A stretch of 64,000 nt of DNA from Aquila chrysaetos chrysaetos (lineage: Eukaryota; Chordata; Aves; Accipitriformes; Accipitridae), in the NCBI RefSeq assembly GCF_900496995.4, contig NC_044005.1:27657363-27721362 (forward strand). The letters run 5' to 3'. The translations under genes were made by a program, and so were the position numbers. Numbering within the stretch: position 1 is the stretch's first letter; each line of letters begins with the position of its first letter. The notes under the pieces were generated by a model, which saw nothing but the letters and a program-made list of their open reading frames with translations, was not told the origin of the DNA and did no database searches. Positions 38,092-50,597 of this stretch are shown here, piece after piece.

Positions 38092-38113
38092 CCCCCCCCC
38101 CCCCCCCCCCCCC
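38092..38113. repeat. 22-base C homopolymer
   Basis: Uninterrupted C run on the plus strand, 669 bases beyond the G run. The two are complementary, so pairing within one strand is possible. Length may be unreliable. Confidence 0.9.
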
Positions 38114-40881
38114 AAACCAACGATCTTCTAAAGTGATACTTGAAGGTAGAAGGGACCATCTGATGGAAGTGCTCCACAAGACAGGCATAAAGCATACATG
38201 GTATGTTGCCTGCTCACATAAAGCATCTTTACTTCATTCTTAGTTTTCCCCCTTTTCTATTGTTCCTTTTTCCACATTGCTTAAGTGAAAAGAGAACAAG
38301 GTATTTTTTCCTTTGATCTCTACTCACCACTATAGGGAAGGGAAATAAGAAAATGTTTTAATCATTTCCTACCCCTATGCTATCTGCACTTAATTCTTCA
38401 AAACCCCAAACTGTTGCACCGAATTCAGTCTTGAAATTGTCAGCTATTTGGAACGGTAGACTGGGCACAGAGGAAGGAAATTGCACCCATGGTCTCAGCC
38501 CTATCCACAGCTCTGAATTCATTTCAGGGTAAGAGGATGGCACCTCGAGAGCAAATGTAACAATTACTAAAAATACTACTGCTTTGTAAAGACACAGGTC
38601 TTTATGCAATATTGTGCTAATTGTATACCACTATCTTACACTATTTCTGTAGTGGAATACTGGCTGGAATATCTAGCTTTTAGAAAACTTCATTCTTATG
38701 AAATTATCACACACTGATGTTTATGTTGCATTGAGCTGCTTAGATTTAGCAAGGCTAACTATTAACAGTTTAACCATGGCAGTAAGTTTCTTCTAACAAA
38801 CATTACACTATCAAATAAATCACCAGCTTTGCACTCAGCAACAAAACTCCTGTATTTTCACCTTGTCAAAAATACATTGCTCCTGGTAATATAACCTGAA
38901 ACAATGTAATCAATCCACTCCCTAGTTCAGTTACCAGGACCCATCACACTGTTTTTATAAACCGTGTTAATATGCTCCTCTGAAACAGTGCCTTCTGAGT
39001 AGCAACCTACCTCTCCAGTTTGCATTATGACTACAGTATCAGCCATTAGAACCTGTACAGTAAATACACTACAGCAGTGAAACACTCAATTGAGCTCAAA
39101 ATAAGAAACCTTAAAAATACTCAGTGTTAAGAAAAAAATATATAATTAATTGACAAAATTAAAATGGCTTCCAAAGGCAATTTGGAATGTGCAGTTGAAA
39201 CGTGCAAACCAGTAACATCTACTCAACTACTCAGTAAAAAAGTTTGTTCCTTGTGGTAAATTGTTGTGTTGAACATCTTCAATAGGGCATTTGAACTTTT
39301 GCTTGTCCTTCAAAAAAGAAGGCACATTAAACCACCACATTCCTCTAAAGGGAAGGAAATACAGTTGGAGACTACTGACAAGAACTAAGGACGATTCTCA
39401 GTTGTAGAGAAGCAGAGGCAGATAGGATACTGAAGCAGCAAATGGACTGAAGAATCAGAATAAAGTATTGAACTTGTTGAGAAGGGGGAAGCCTGAGGAG
39501 CTTTCCCACTGTGTCTATTTGTGCTGAAAGAACACTCCACCTCATCCCTTGCTAGACACATTTCTTTAAGCCAGGAAGCTCACTCAGCACTTAACACAGA
39601 AGTCCATCACTACTCTGAGTTCAGATGAAAAATCCAAAAATTGACACTCTCCCAAACTAGAACTTTTTTGCAAAAGTCTGCTCTATGTTCCAGAAAAACA
39701 GGGTATATATGGCATTTTGTACACTAAAATAAGCTTACACGTAATTTCCATTCCAAAAATCTTTCTAGGACTTCCTGGTCTGCAGTTCGGCATATGAGAT
39801 AAGAGAATTCTCTTCCTGCCAAGACACCACAGATTATAGCAGTGTTTCATATTCAGTTAACAGGCATTAATTAAAGCCTATAAGAACAATTTTGGATAAC
39901 AGAGCTTCTAAGGTAGTCAACTGCAATTATGATTCATGCTTTAAAAGTAGAAAGACTAAGATAATACACCTGTGTTATAGAAAACATCATAGGCATTGGG
40001 AATAGTCTACAAAGCCACATTTATTTGCACATGTACAGAACAGAGCAACAGATGTTATTGTTTTCCATACAAAATTATATAAAAACAGTATTCACCTTCA
40101 TAGATAACACCATACCACTTTAAGTTGTATTAAATACATTCAGAAAGCATTCTTGCACGCACACAACATTATTATTAGGTAGTCCCAGGTAACTCCCGCA
40201 CTGCAATGTAATTATTCCTAGTGGTATGAAGGGATCAAAGATTAGTCTGCAACTAAAATAAAGAGAATCCTGGTTGAGAAGCAAGCTGAAGTCTTTCCTC
40301 CACTGGCCATCAAGGCAAGGAACATCATTAAACAGATTAACTGTCTCCAGAACAGAGATGTAAGTATTATCAAGCACCTGCAGAAGGCAGGTAAGAGTGG
40401 TATTCCAGACTGACTTGAGCTATCTTGGCCAGTGTTAACATTCCCATTTAATCACTGCTTGCCTATGGATAGGAAAAAGTTTTATAAAACTGGAAGATAG
40501 AATTGAGTCAGAGCTTGTGATTACAGAAGAAAACAAAAAGTATAGATCCAAATCAATTACTTTTGCTTCCTACCCAGCACTGGAGAGATTACTCTGTTTA
40601 CTGGGTCTTAAGATTCCCATTCTTGCAAGGAATAGAGGGGAAAAGCAAAATTTTACGTTTCCTGCAACACTGCCTCCCTACATATGATCTAAAAGGGGAA
40701 TTTAATTGTCAACAGGACATCTCAAACAATTTATTTAAAATGCACATTTATTTCTACAAAAAAAAAAGTGTATGATACAGAAGAAGTGATCACACCTACT
40801 TAAACGTTTACCTATTAAAATATACAGAGGATCTTAATGAGTACAGGATATTTAAAAAAAGATGCAAAGGAGTGTTAATCT

Positions 40882-40887
40882 TTTATT
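40882..40887 (-). terminator. PNN: Candidate PNN polyadenylation signal
   Basis: AATAAA on the minus strand (TTTATT on plus), 219 bases after the PNN stop. Other matches occur near 40746 and 40730, so the 3' end could be slightly longer. Chosen as the first canonical signal. Confidence 0.5.
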
Positions 40888-41105
40888 TTTACATTTTCAG
40901 GAACTTCACATAATTTTGGTAAGTAACCTTTTACAAAATTATGTAAAAAGTACAAGAATGCCTGGTAAACAGTCTGCATTTTTCCAAAAGATTTTTTACA
41001 GCATGCAATTCTTAAGGCAGCCTTCTCCTCCTCCTTACAAGGAATCCTTTCACTCAAATAATCTTCCGCTGCAAAGATTAGGCTAAGGAAGCTTGGTCTC
41101 TTCTG

Positions 41106-42394
41106 TTAACGCCTTTTGTCTTTCCTGTCTGATTTACGGTCTCTTTCACTCCGTGAAGTTCTCTTGCCTGACCGACTACTTTCTGATATAGACCTCTTCC
41201 TGTCAGATCTTGAACTTTTATCCTTTGAGCTTTTGGTATCTCTACTCCCACCTTTTGAGGACTTGTGACTTCTATCTACTCCTGAAGCATCCCTTCGCTT
41301 CCTGTCTGTACTCCTTCTGCGTTTTCTATCTCTGTTATGCCCTCTTCCTCGGCTTCGACTTCTACTTTCACTACTGCTAGAACTACTGCTGCTACTGTCC
41401 CTGCTAGTACTTCCACTTGTAGTGCTGCTGGTGGTGGAACTACTCCGACTGCTACTGCTGCCAGTGCTGGAACTACTTCCACTACTAGTACTGCTTGAAG
41501 TACTACTGCTACTACTGCTGCTGCTACTACGGCTATGACTCTTACCAGTTTTGTTCGCTGCCCTACCTCTGCTTCTACTCCTAGTCTTACTCTTAATTTC
41601 TACACTCGGTGTCTGACTCTGCTCTGTCTGTGCCTCAACCACCTTTACAGACACCGCAGCATTTTCATCCTTGTCTGCCTGGGGCTCTGTATCCTGAGTG
41701 GACTGAGACAACTGAGGTGACTGTGGTAGTGGCACAGACTGTGGCTGGGATAGAGCCTCAGCCACAGGTTCTGGCTGAGTTTCTGGTGCCTTTTCCTGTT
41801 TTTCTTCAGGTTCAGCTTCAATTTCCGGTTTGATACCTTTCTCCTTCTCGGGAGAAGGAACATTACACACTTTTTCTGGCTGAGCATCACACTCTGTTTC
41901 TGGTTCCACTTCTTTGCCATTTTCATTTTCTACAGGTTCTACACTATCTGCCTCATTCATTTCAGCCACATCCTGCTCATTATCCACTGGCTGAATGTTT
42001 TCACTTTCCTCTTTTACAACTGTGACCTCTTCATGCTGACCATCCTGTTGCTTGTCATTCTCCCTCACCTCAGTAGTCTCTTCTACTTTAATCTCCATTT
42101 CATGTTTCTGTTCATCCTCTTCCTGTTCTTTCTCTGCATCGCTATGCCCTGAACCTATTTTTCCCTTTTCCTCCCCTACCTCCTCCATTTCTACATCATT
42201 GTGCTGATTACCTGTCTCCATCTCTTCCACCTGCTGAGCCGCCTTACCCTCTTCCTGCTCCTTGTTCTGTTCTTCCTTCTTTTCTTCATTCTGCACCTCC
42301 TGCTGTTCTTTTTCCTTCACAGATTGTCTTCTGGGCCTGGCCTCCATTTTGTTAATCTGCTCTGCAAATTCATTTCGCCTGCTTTCAAAGAGTG
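41106..42394 (-). CDS. PNN: PNN terminal exon: acidic, polyserine and RS regions
   Basis: 1289 bases, 429 residues after the split codon, starting [20 protein letters not shown] and ending at TAA 41106-41108. A Glu/Gln-rich block is followed by a Pro/Gln segment, the serine tract (41385-41545, mixed AGT, AGC and TCN codons so not a pure triplet repeat), then RS repeats [18 protein letters not shown]. The glutamate block is the most length-variable part compared with human. Confidence 0.95.
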
Positions 42395-45300
42395 CTAGAG
42401 AATAAATGCATAAATAATAGTTTCAGATAATCTATGGACACTGAAATCTATTTTCCCCTTAACTATGAGCTAATAAGTTATCAATTTGTTTTAACTTATA
42501 AATACTGCATCCTTATTCATTCTGAAGTAGCCAGCCACTCATGCATAATGAAAAAGACTGCTAGTTACCTTAAGAAAATAAGGCAAAGGGGATAGTCAGC
42601 TCAGCTGAGTATCAGAACAGTAAAGCCCTAAATCTAAACTAACAAAAAGAGGTTTTGACTTCATTAAAATCAATCCAACCAACAGTATATCAAAATAATA
42701 CCTTAATTTCCTGGTATTTATATATTAACAAGGTTATACTTCCTAAGGTAAACAAAAGACAGTAAGAATCAGCAAAAAGCTGGTTAGGTATTAAGAAAGC
42801 TTAAATAATGTAATCTATTCAGACAAGTGAGGTAGCTTCTCTTATCCCCCAGCCCCACACAATGAAGAAAAGCTTTTTAAGAAAAAAAAACCCAAACCAA
42901 TACATTCTCAGTTTAACAAAAAAAGAACAGTAGGACTACCATCAACTGCAGTATTTTAAATTGTTTTCCAAAAGAAAAATATAGTCATCCTGTGAAACAG
43001 AAATGAACACACATTAAGGTAACCCCCCCCCCCCCCGCCCCAAAACAAACCATCATAAAGTTCTAGTGCTGTGCTTTAGAAAAGGTTTCTCAAATCCTTC
43101 GTAAAAACCTGCATTTCTTTGGGTCTTCAATCCATAGAATCTGCCTTTTCAAAAACTAAGTTGCTGCACTGGCATACATCTGGGTACTAAAGCTAATACA
43201 AAGGACTATGTTTTAATCACATACCTCTGAGATAATGCATATACCTCTTTTGACTTCTTGTAAGAGAATCAAAGCACATCCAACATAAAAATAAGTCACT
43301 GAAAGAGTAATGTTCATTTATGATGAACACCCAATGCAAGAACATACAGTTTGCCCTAATCATGAAATTTATGTACTTAAGCAGAGAAGCTTAAAAAGAA
43401 ATTTGTACAGGAAACATCAAATGGAGGCAAGAACAAGGGCCTTCGTATCATAAAGACCACCTACCATTCATCTTTTTCTGCGATTCTTCCATCAACTTCT
43501 GCGTAGCAGGACACATTCTGCCAGGTATGTAGAATAAGTGGGGTTTTGTCTTAGTTCTTATGTATTTAATTATTTTAGCATTATGTTCATTCCATTCTTC
43601 TTGCTGAGAAATGAAAGAAAATAACCTTAAGATACACAAGAATAGTTTAAACAAGAGAAAGATCAAGAGCAAAATTAAAACTCACCAACTGAGCAAGCTC
43701 AACCTTTTGCTCCAGTAACCGCAGCTCTGTCTGTTTAGCACGTCTTTCTTCAAACAGTTCTCGCCTTTCATTTTCAACTTGCTTTCTTTCTTCCTCTGCC
43801 TGCACTTCAAGTTTTTGTTCAATTTCTTGTCGTCTCTTTTGCTAAGATAAATAAAGAAGGACCCTAAATATATTTTCTAAATCAAGAAAGTGTTCTAGTT
43901 TGGTCCAATTAAAATTTTGAATTATTTACACCATTAAAGGCATTCCTAAAAACACATCAAGAACTATCTCCTAAATTACAGGTAATGGAAGGAAAGAGTG
44001 TCATTGCTTGCTGGCACCTAATTTTTTGTGGGTTAACTATAAAATTATGGGCCCCTGTGGATTTCTGTCTGCTTTCCTATCATTCGATTTGGATCTGAAT
44101 TTTCAACACAAGCTTAAACATGTTTTTTTTTTCCCAGTGGCAGAAAAAAAAAAGAAATAGATTTCAGGTATTCCACTTGGAGGGAAAAAAGTCTACTCCC
44201 CCAGAAACAAATGAAGGACTGCAGACTGGTGTTTGTGACCAACAAAACAAATTACATTGTGAATACTTCCAGTACATTCATCGCTATTACATACATTACT
44301 ATAATCCAGGAATGCCCTGTTTCTATGTCCTAGACAGCCATGTGTTCAGATTGTACAATAGCTGTCTAATATGAAAATACAATTCAGTACCTGGACAACA
44401 AAATAGCTGTGTCACAAAACTCCTCAGGCCTCTACTTCGATTTATAGTAAATTTTTATGTATGAAGACAACAATGCCTATACAAATTCTCAGAAAAAAAT
44501 GTTGCAGAGAGCAGAAACTCCTCAAACTCTCTTTATGCAAACATATACTACTTGAAACAAGGACTCCCATGTTTCTAGACCATCCTAATCAATAGTTTCT
44601 TGTTCTAAAGGCAAGCAGGCAACAGAGAACTTTGGTCTTTTCTCATGTGCTACATGACAAGTTAGATAGAACAGCAGGATATCCAAATACTGAATCTGAA
44701 AGTAATCAATACCAACACTGCAAGCCAGCTATGCTAACACTACACAGAAAAGGTTTTAAGTTTAAAGACTTTGTATCTGCTTCCACCAGACTGCTGAAAG
44801 TAGAACTTTCAAACGCTGTTTTTAATCTCAAGGTTATTAGTATTAACTGAATAACCCATTTAGGGCAACAGTAAACAAATACCATACCCTCTACAATTTA
44901 AGAGGGCATACTAGGAATAAAGTTACCACCATCCTATACACAAGTTTTTTGAAGTTACCGCTAAGCTATGCAAAGCCTTCACTTCAGTACAATCACATAT
45001 CCATTTATCAAAAAACAGGAATTCTTGTTATTTATACAGGGAGGGGGAAGCCACTTGTAGTCAAACAGATGGCATAATACAGCCATACATTTCTGTATAC
45101 TTGGTTATAATTTAAACATCTGGAACACTTCAGGGTGGGCACTGCTTCAGCAATACTGAATCACCATTATTACAGAAGTAGCCTGTGACCTATTAAATAG
45201 TTCCCTGATTAAATTCCATTTACTTTGAAATGATTCCCAAATAATGTAAACAAGAAAAAAAAAAAACGTTTTACATGTTTTTAAAATGTACAGCAATTAA

Positions 45301-48300
45301 AAAAGATCAACAAAACATTGCCTTTTTCCTTCTGCAGTGGTCAGAAATAGTGTTGTAAAGTCATGAAATTGTTAAGAATCCCTTTCCTGCCTCCCACTAC
45401 AATTCCACTAAACTAAACCAAAAACCCACATGAACTCTTACCAATTTGTTGCACCTGCAACCTACACTGTGGGGACTTTTCATTCCCATTTGAAGCAGCT
45501 TAACCATACAATTTTGCTTTATTAGTTACAATCTGATAGAACTGAAAATAAGTACCCTCTCAGTAGCAACTGTGGACTCCTGTTTAAATTTTTGAAGAGT
45601 GCCCATCAACAAGCCAAATATACGTCGATTCCTGAATAAAAACAAAAAGAAATTTGAGATTCAGTTCAAGTACCGAGATTTTTATTTGCATAAACAATCA
45701 GAGAAACCTTCCACCTCAGAGATGTTTATTTTTAAAAGCTCAGTATTACTCCAGGCCATCAGCAATAGAACACATATTGACTGTGCCAACAGTCAAGGAC
45801 ATAATTTACAGTCACATATCATATTTTGCTTAAGAGTAAGACACAGCTCTTATCCATAACACAGCACAGTTAGCAGTGGGAAAATTGGAAGCCTGCACAT
45901 TTTACATCTGGAAATAATGACACTAATGAAATATTAAAATAAATCCAAAAGCAGAGAGTACTAAAGAAAAGGTTGAGTAAATACAGTGTGAGCTATCAAT
46001 AAGGCAGTGAACTGCAAGGTCATAGGGCTTTCTGAAAAACATACCCCCCCTGCCCCACTCAGAGGATTAAGGAGAAATGGAGCCACAGGGGAATGAAAGC
46101 TTATCTGTCACAGTTTGCCTAAGAGTATCTTCTACAGTGAGACACTGTACTATGAGATGAAACCAGAATTGCTCTCACCCAATTAACTGTTGTTTTGAGA
46201 AAACTTAAATAAGTAAAATTCTTCAAGGAATTCCCTTCTTCTGAACAAAACCTAATCTCTTATCTCTTGAATTTCATCTTTTCTTTCTTTCTATTTAATC
46301 CCAAATTAAGCTTTTACAGCAAGAGGCAGACTCTCTTACTTGCCTTGAACTTTTACCCAATTAAGAGAGAAAGGAATCGCTACTGTCTTCGCTCAGTACC
46401 ACTCTACTACAGTGGCACAAACCTGACACGGAAAGGTAAAAGTACATTAAACAGTAGAAATAGGAACAAATAAAGAATTGAGAGCTAGAGATTACTCAAG
46501 CGTATTTGTATATGAATGACAACCCAGAAGACACTAAGCAAAATCAAGAGTTCAATGGATGCTGCCCCCTTAAAGAGCCTCTTTCCACCACAAGTCACAT
46601 AGAGATCAATACTGGTTTTCTCTTCTCCCCAGAAGACTACTGAAGTGCAAAGCAGTAAAACTACAATTCTAATGAAACAAACTTTTAGTGCCTGAAGCTC
46701 TAGGAAGTCCACTAAGAATTTTTAAAGTGTTTCAGTGAGGAAAGCAGTTGGAAACTGGTGATGGAAGCAACAGCAGCCTGTTAGTGGTGTTGTAACTGTA
46801 GAAGTAGTAAGCAAAGTGCCTTTTCTGTGCTAACTGATCTGTGGTCCTTATCAGAGAAGCTCTCTATAGTTCCTTATTCCAGCTCCCATTCTTTTATTTA
46901 TTTGAGGTATGGGTTTTTATTGCACCAGGTGAGCTGCAGACTGAAGTGGATGGAGTCCAAGAGGTTGGACACAGTTGCAAATTTGCTTTTCCAACATCTC
47001 TTCCCAACAGAACTGCACCTCAGCAATAACTTTTATGCGCTACCCTGGCACAAATAAAATATAGGAAAAAGGAGATATACATAGGAAGAATCTAAAAAGC
47101 AGCAGGCAAAAGGAAGGTCAGACTGTACACACAATAACGAGTCTGAAAGTAATAAAAGAAACTCATGATGGAACTACTGCATTAAAAAAAAAAAAAAGGG
47201 AAAAACCCACACCCAAAAGCTTCCTTCAACCAACAAAATAAATGATGTACCAAGACAGTTGTAACAGTCCAAAACGTTAAGTAACCAATGAAGCTATATA
47301 TATATATATTTCTGTCTTACTCAAAGATGATCAGTTACAACAGCACTAGCAAACCTATTCCTGTAGGTGGCCTGAGAAGCAGAACCCCTGTTGTGTGTGA
47401 ACGATGTGTTGTTATTGTTGTGAAGTATTTAAGAGAATATTTTTAAAAATCAATTTTATACATTATGGTACCTCTTCAACATCATCTTTGATACATAATC
47501 GCATCTGTATAATACTTTTTAAATCTAAAGCTACTTCCTATGCTAGCACATGGAAGTACCAGGTTAGCACTTAAAAGATATTTCTGTATACCTTTGTTTT
47601 CCTTTCTCATCCATATTTTGATCTTGTATAAGGTCTCGACGTGTTCGCTCTTTGGAGGTAGCAACAACAGAAGATGGCAACGCTGGCTACAACGAAGAAA
47701 AACAAACTACTTTGTTCATGTTCCAGATAAGCTTCTTCCTGCACAGCTCCATTTATCATGTATTACCTTTTTAATGTCATCATCCTCTGCGTCGCTTTCT
47801 TGGCGTGATTCTCTTCTTGTCCGACGTTCTCCACCCAGCCTGAGGAAGAACAAGCATTGGTGGTCACTAGAGAACATATATTTAGGACAGCATCTGTTCT
47901 AACACGAGAAAAATACAAGTCAGCATGTCAGTCAGAAGAACCAACGCTTCCAGTAAAAATCTCCCCAGTGTTCCAATGACCAGTAAGTAGCATTTTACAA
48001 ACATAATCTACTGTTGGTAAAAATCAGTGAGGGGAAACAGTTTGAGTTTTAATACAACTTGCACAGTAAAGTAAACCAGAAGAGCCTACGTTACTACCAT
48101 ATTTGACTTTTCAGAATACCTTTGGAATTTATTTCTTGTTTTTAATGTTTGCACTTTTCTTTTTCCAGAATCTCCAAAATGGCTACTGGTATAAAGGGAT
48201 TGCAAGACAGATTTAAATGCATTAAGATACAAAGGTTGGTATGATTTTGCAAATGGGAAATGCTCTTTAAGTTACCTAGCCAAATACCTAGAAAACAGAT

Positions 48301-50597
48301 GAGGAGGGGCAGAGCACCTAGGAACTGAGAACTTGGATGAACTGAGGCTTTAACAAAGAACTAGGCAACGTGTTAAAAGTTATTTTCGGCTTTCACCTTC
48401 AGCTGTGGCACAGCACTTTACCACTGGTAAAGCTGTTTCACAGTATTCATTTTGTGTTAACTCCAAAATTCAAAGGCAAGCCTTACTTTAGTCAAGGACT
48501 ACCATTGCACGCAAGTGCCTATAGAATGAAGCTCACTATAATCAGTCACATCTGACGGATCTGCATCCAGAAGTGAAAGCTCAAAATCTGAGTCTATTGT
48601 CACACTGTATGCATCCAATTTATTTAACGGGAGATCTCAATCATAATTAAATTTGTGCCTACTGTAAAACAAATCTGGGCTACTAAGCAGAATATAATAT
48701 AGCACACTGTAAACTAAGTAAACCAGAAAATTCCAAGAATCTTTGTATTGCTATACCTTTATATTACTGCTATAATCTTTATATTGCTATAAGGTATGAA
48801 AAAAAGAAAATTCACCACAGTCAACTGCTATCATCCAAATATATTTCCAACCAGTCTTGAATATGTAATCACTGAAGAAGACAGCAAAAGTCATCAGTTA
48901 TTAACAGTTATTGAATCTAAGTATTTTAAATTTACCGTTATAAATTCTCATTCTGATAAAGCAAGTTCTCTGCATCAGTTTTTGCACCCACCTACTGGCT
49001 GCCCCTTCAAGATCCCTCTGTTTGGCTGGGGGTCCTCCTCCACTATCCGAGAATCCACGCCTAAAAAGAAAACACTTGTGATCTCAGAACAAGGTAGGAT
49101 AGCCCCAGGTCCAACTTAAGCCTGCATAATCAAACTGTATTTTGGCTTTGTGGTCATGACATAACAATAAATTTTAAAGCAGCTCTATCATCATTTACTC
49201 TTACTACTGCAATAAAGTGTTTAAACATACTACTTGTGGACCAACTAATTTAAAATTGAATTTCTGCACTTATTCAATTGAGCGGCTACACTCAAACAAG
49301 GAGCCCCATTATGTTCAAGTGTTCATATTTGCAGTAATTTTCAAGATGTATTACACATTTTAATCAGCAATTTAATAGTGAAATTTGACAAAAAACCCAC
49401 TACACACTCCATTAAAAAAGAACTACTGAAAAAAAAATTGGCCTTTTCATTCTACTTGAGATGGGGGTGGTGATGTAGGAAAACCCACAACAAAACACTA
49501 GTGATTTTACCTACATGTGTTTTAAAACTCCTGTTGACTTCAACTCTTTCTATTCTTCCTGGAAAACCTACCAACTTCTTAACTACCGAGAGACCGATTT
49601 TGGATGATGTCAAAGAGATAAAGTCCCAGATACCACACAACACCTCCCTTAATTTTGATGCCCCCCCCCCCCCCCTTATTTTTCAGACTAACGGCTGAAA
49701 GGGTTAGGGAAAACCACGAGTTTAAAGCTGTTGTAACTCAGAATGAGAAGGTACTTCAAGTGTCAGGCTGTGACATAAAACCCCATATGCCCTGTAGGCC
49801 AGCTGTGGTGCCTGCCTACTGAAACGGCAGTATGATGAGCAACGGGGTCCGACGAGAAATATCAAACACCCCGGTGTAAGGACAGCAAACCAATGCCAGC
49901 ATAAAGGGCGGAAGAACCCCCCCCCACCCGTTTCTGCGGCCCCTTACCTTAGCAATAAGCTCCCACGCCCTCTACCTCCACCAGGGCCTGTGAGGGCTAA
50001 CAGTCTGTTTTGAGGGGGCCTGCAAGAGACAGCGGGCGCTGTTAACGGTACCTGCCCCCCCCCCCTCCCCGCAGCCGCTGCAGCTCGCCTCCCCGGGGCG
50101 CTGCAGCTCGCCCAGCCAGAGGTGCCCGCGGCCATCACCATTCCCTCACGCACCCCACGGTCGTGTCCCCCCCCCCCCCGCCACGACGGGCAGACACCGC
50201 CAGCAAACCAGCTCTCCCCCCCCCCCCCCCCATCCCCATCCTCGCGCTGCGCCTGAGCAGCGGCGATGGCCCGCAGAAAGGCGCGGAGGCGGCGGCCCAC
50301 GGGCAGCTCCTCGCCGACCGCCCCTCGGGCCCCTCGTGCACCCCCCCCGCCCCAGGAGAACAGCGCAGCGCACGCCAGTCCCCTCACCCTCGCCCCCCTC
50401 CCCGCCGCGGGCCTGGCCGCTCCTCACACCTCCCCCCTTCCCCCCGCCGGGCCGTTGCTCCCGCTGGCGGCCCCCCCGCCTCACCTCACGTCGTTGGGGT
50501 CCCGTCCCGTGAGCTTGCGGATATTCTCGTCCACGTGCTTGAGGCTCTCCTTGGCTTTCTCTAGCTGCTCCTGCAGCGCGCGCACCGCCACCGCCAT
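41106..50597 (-). CDS. PNN: PNN, pinin, complete
   Basis: Nuclear-speckle, exon-junction-associated SR-related protein that also occurs at desmosomes in epithelia. Nine coding exons: 50485-50597, 49948-50019, 48992-49060, 47767-47839, 47592-47686, 45556-45631, 43686-43841, 43465-43603, 41106-42394. All have GT/AG borders and joined phases, giving 2082 bases and 693 residues (human about 717). It begins [20 protein letters not shown], followed by a Gly-Arg loop ([20 protein letters not shown]), the conserved pinin/SDK/memA domain at about residues 141-280 ([38 protein letters not shown]), a Glu/Gln-rich middle, a polyserine tract (about residues 545-600) and a C-terminal RS domain ending [10 protein letters not shown]. 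The start is fixed by the CpG-island context and match to the human N terminus. It shares a divergent promoter region with TRAPPC6B. Confidence 0.96.
43023..43036. repeat. 14-base C homopolymer in PNN intron
   Basis: C run on plus, so a G run in PNN pre-mRNA, between the terminal exon (42394) and exon 43465-43603. Confidence 0.9.
49661..49675. repeat. 15-base C homopolymer in PNN intron
   Basis: C run on plus, G-rich in the PNN transcript, between coding exons 2 and 3. Confidence 0.9.

Larger units (their letters stand above)
33740..40861. other. Intergenic region MIA2 to PNN
   Basis: About 7.1 kb between the MIA2 start codon and the PNN 3' end. It contains MIA2 upstream and unseen 5' UTR sequence, an 18-base G run at 37406-37423, a 22-base C run at 38092-38113, and a GC-richer patch at about 34660-35480. 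No spliced gene, tRNA or conserved coding block was recognised. Confidence 0.6.

Noticed and set aside
41535-41833. Overlapping frames inside the PNN terminal exon
   Set aside because: Shadow frames of the Glu/Gln/Ser-rich coding sequence; the PNN frame matches the human protein throughout.
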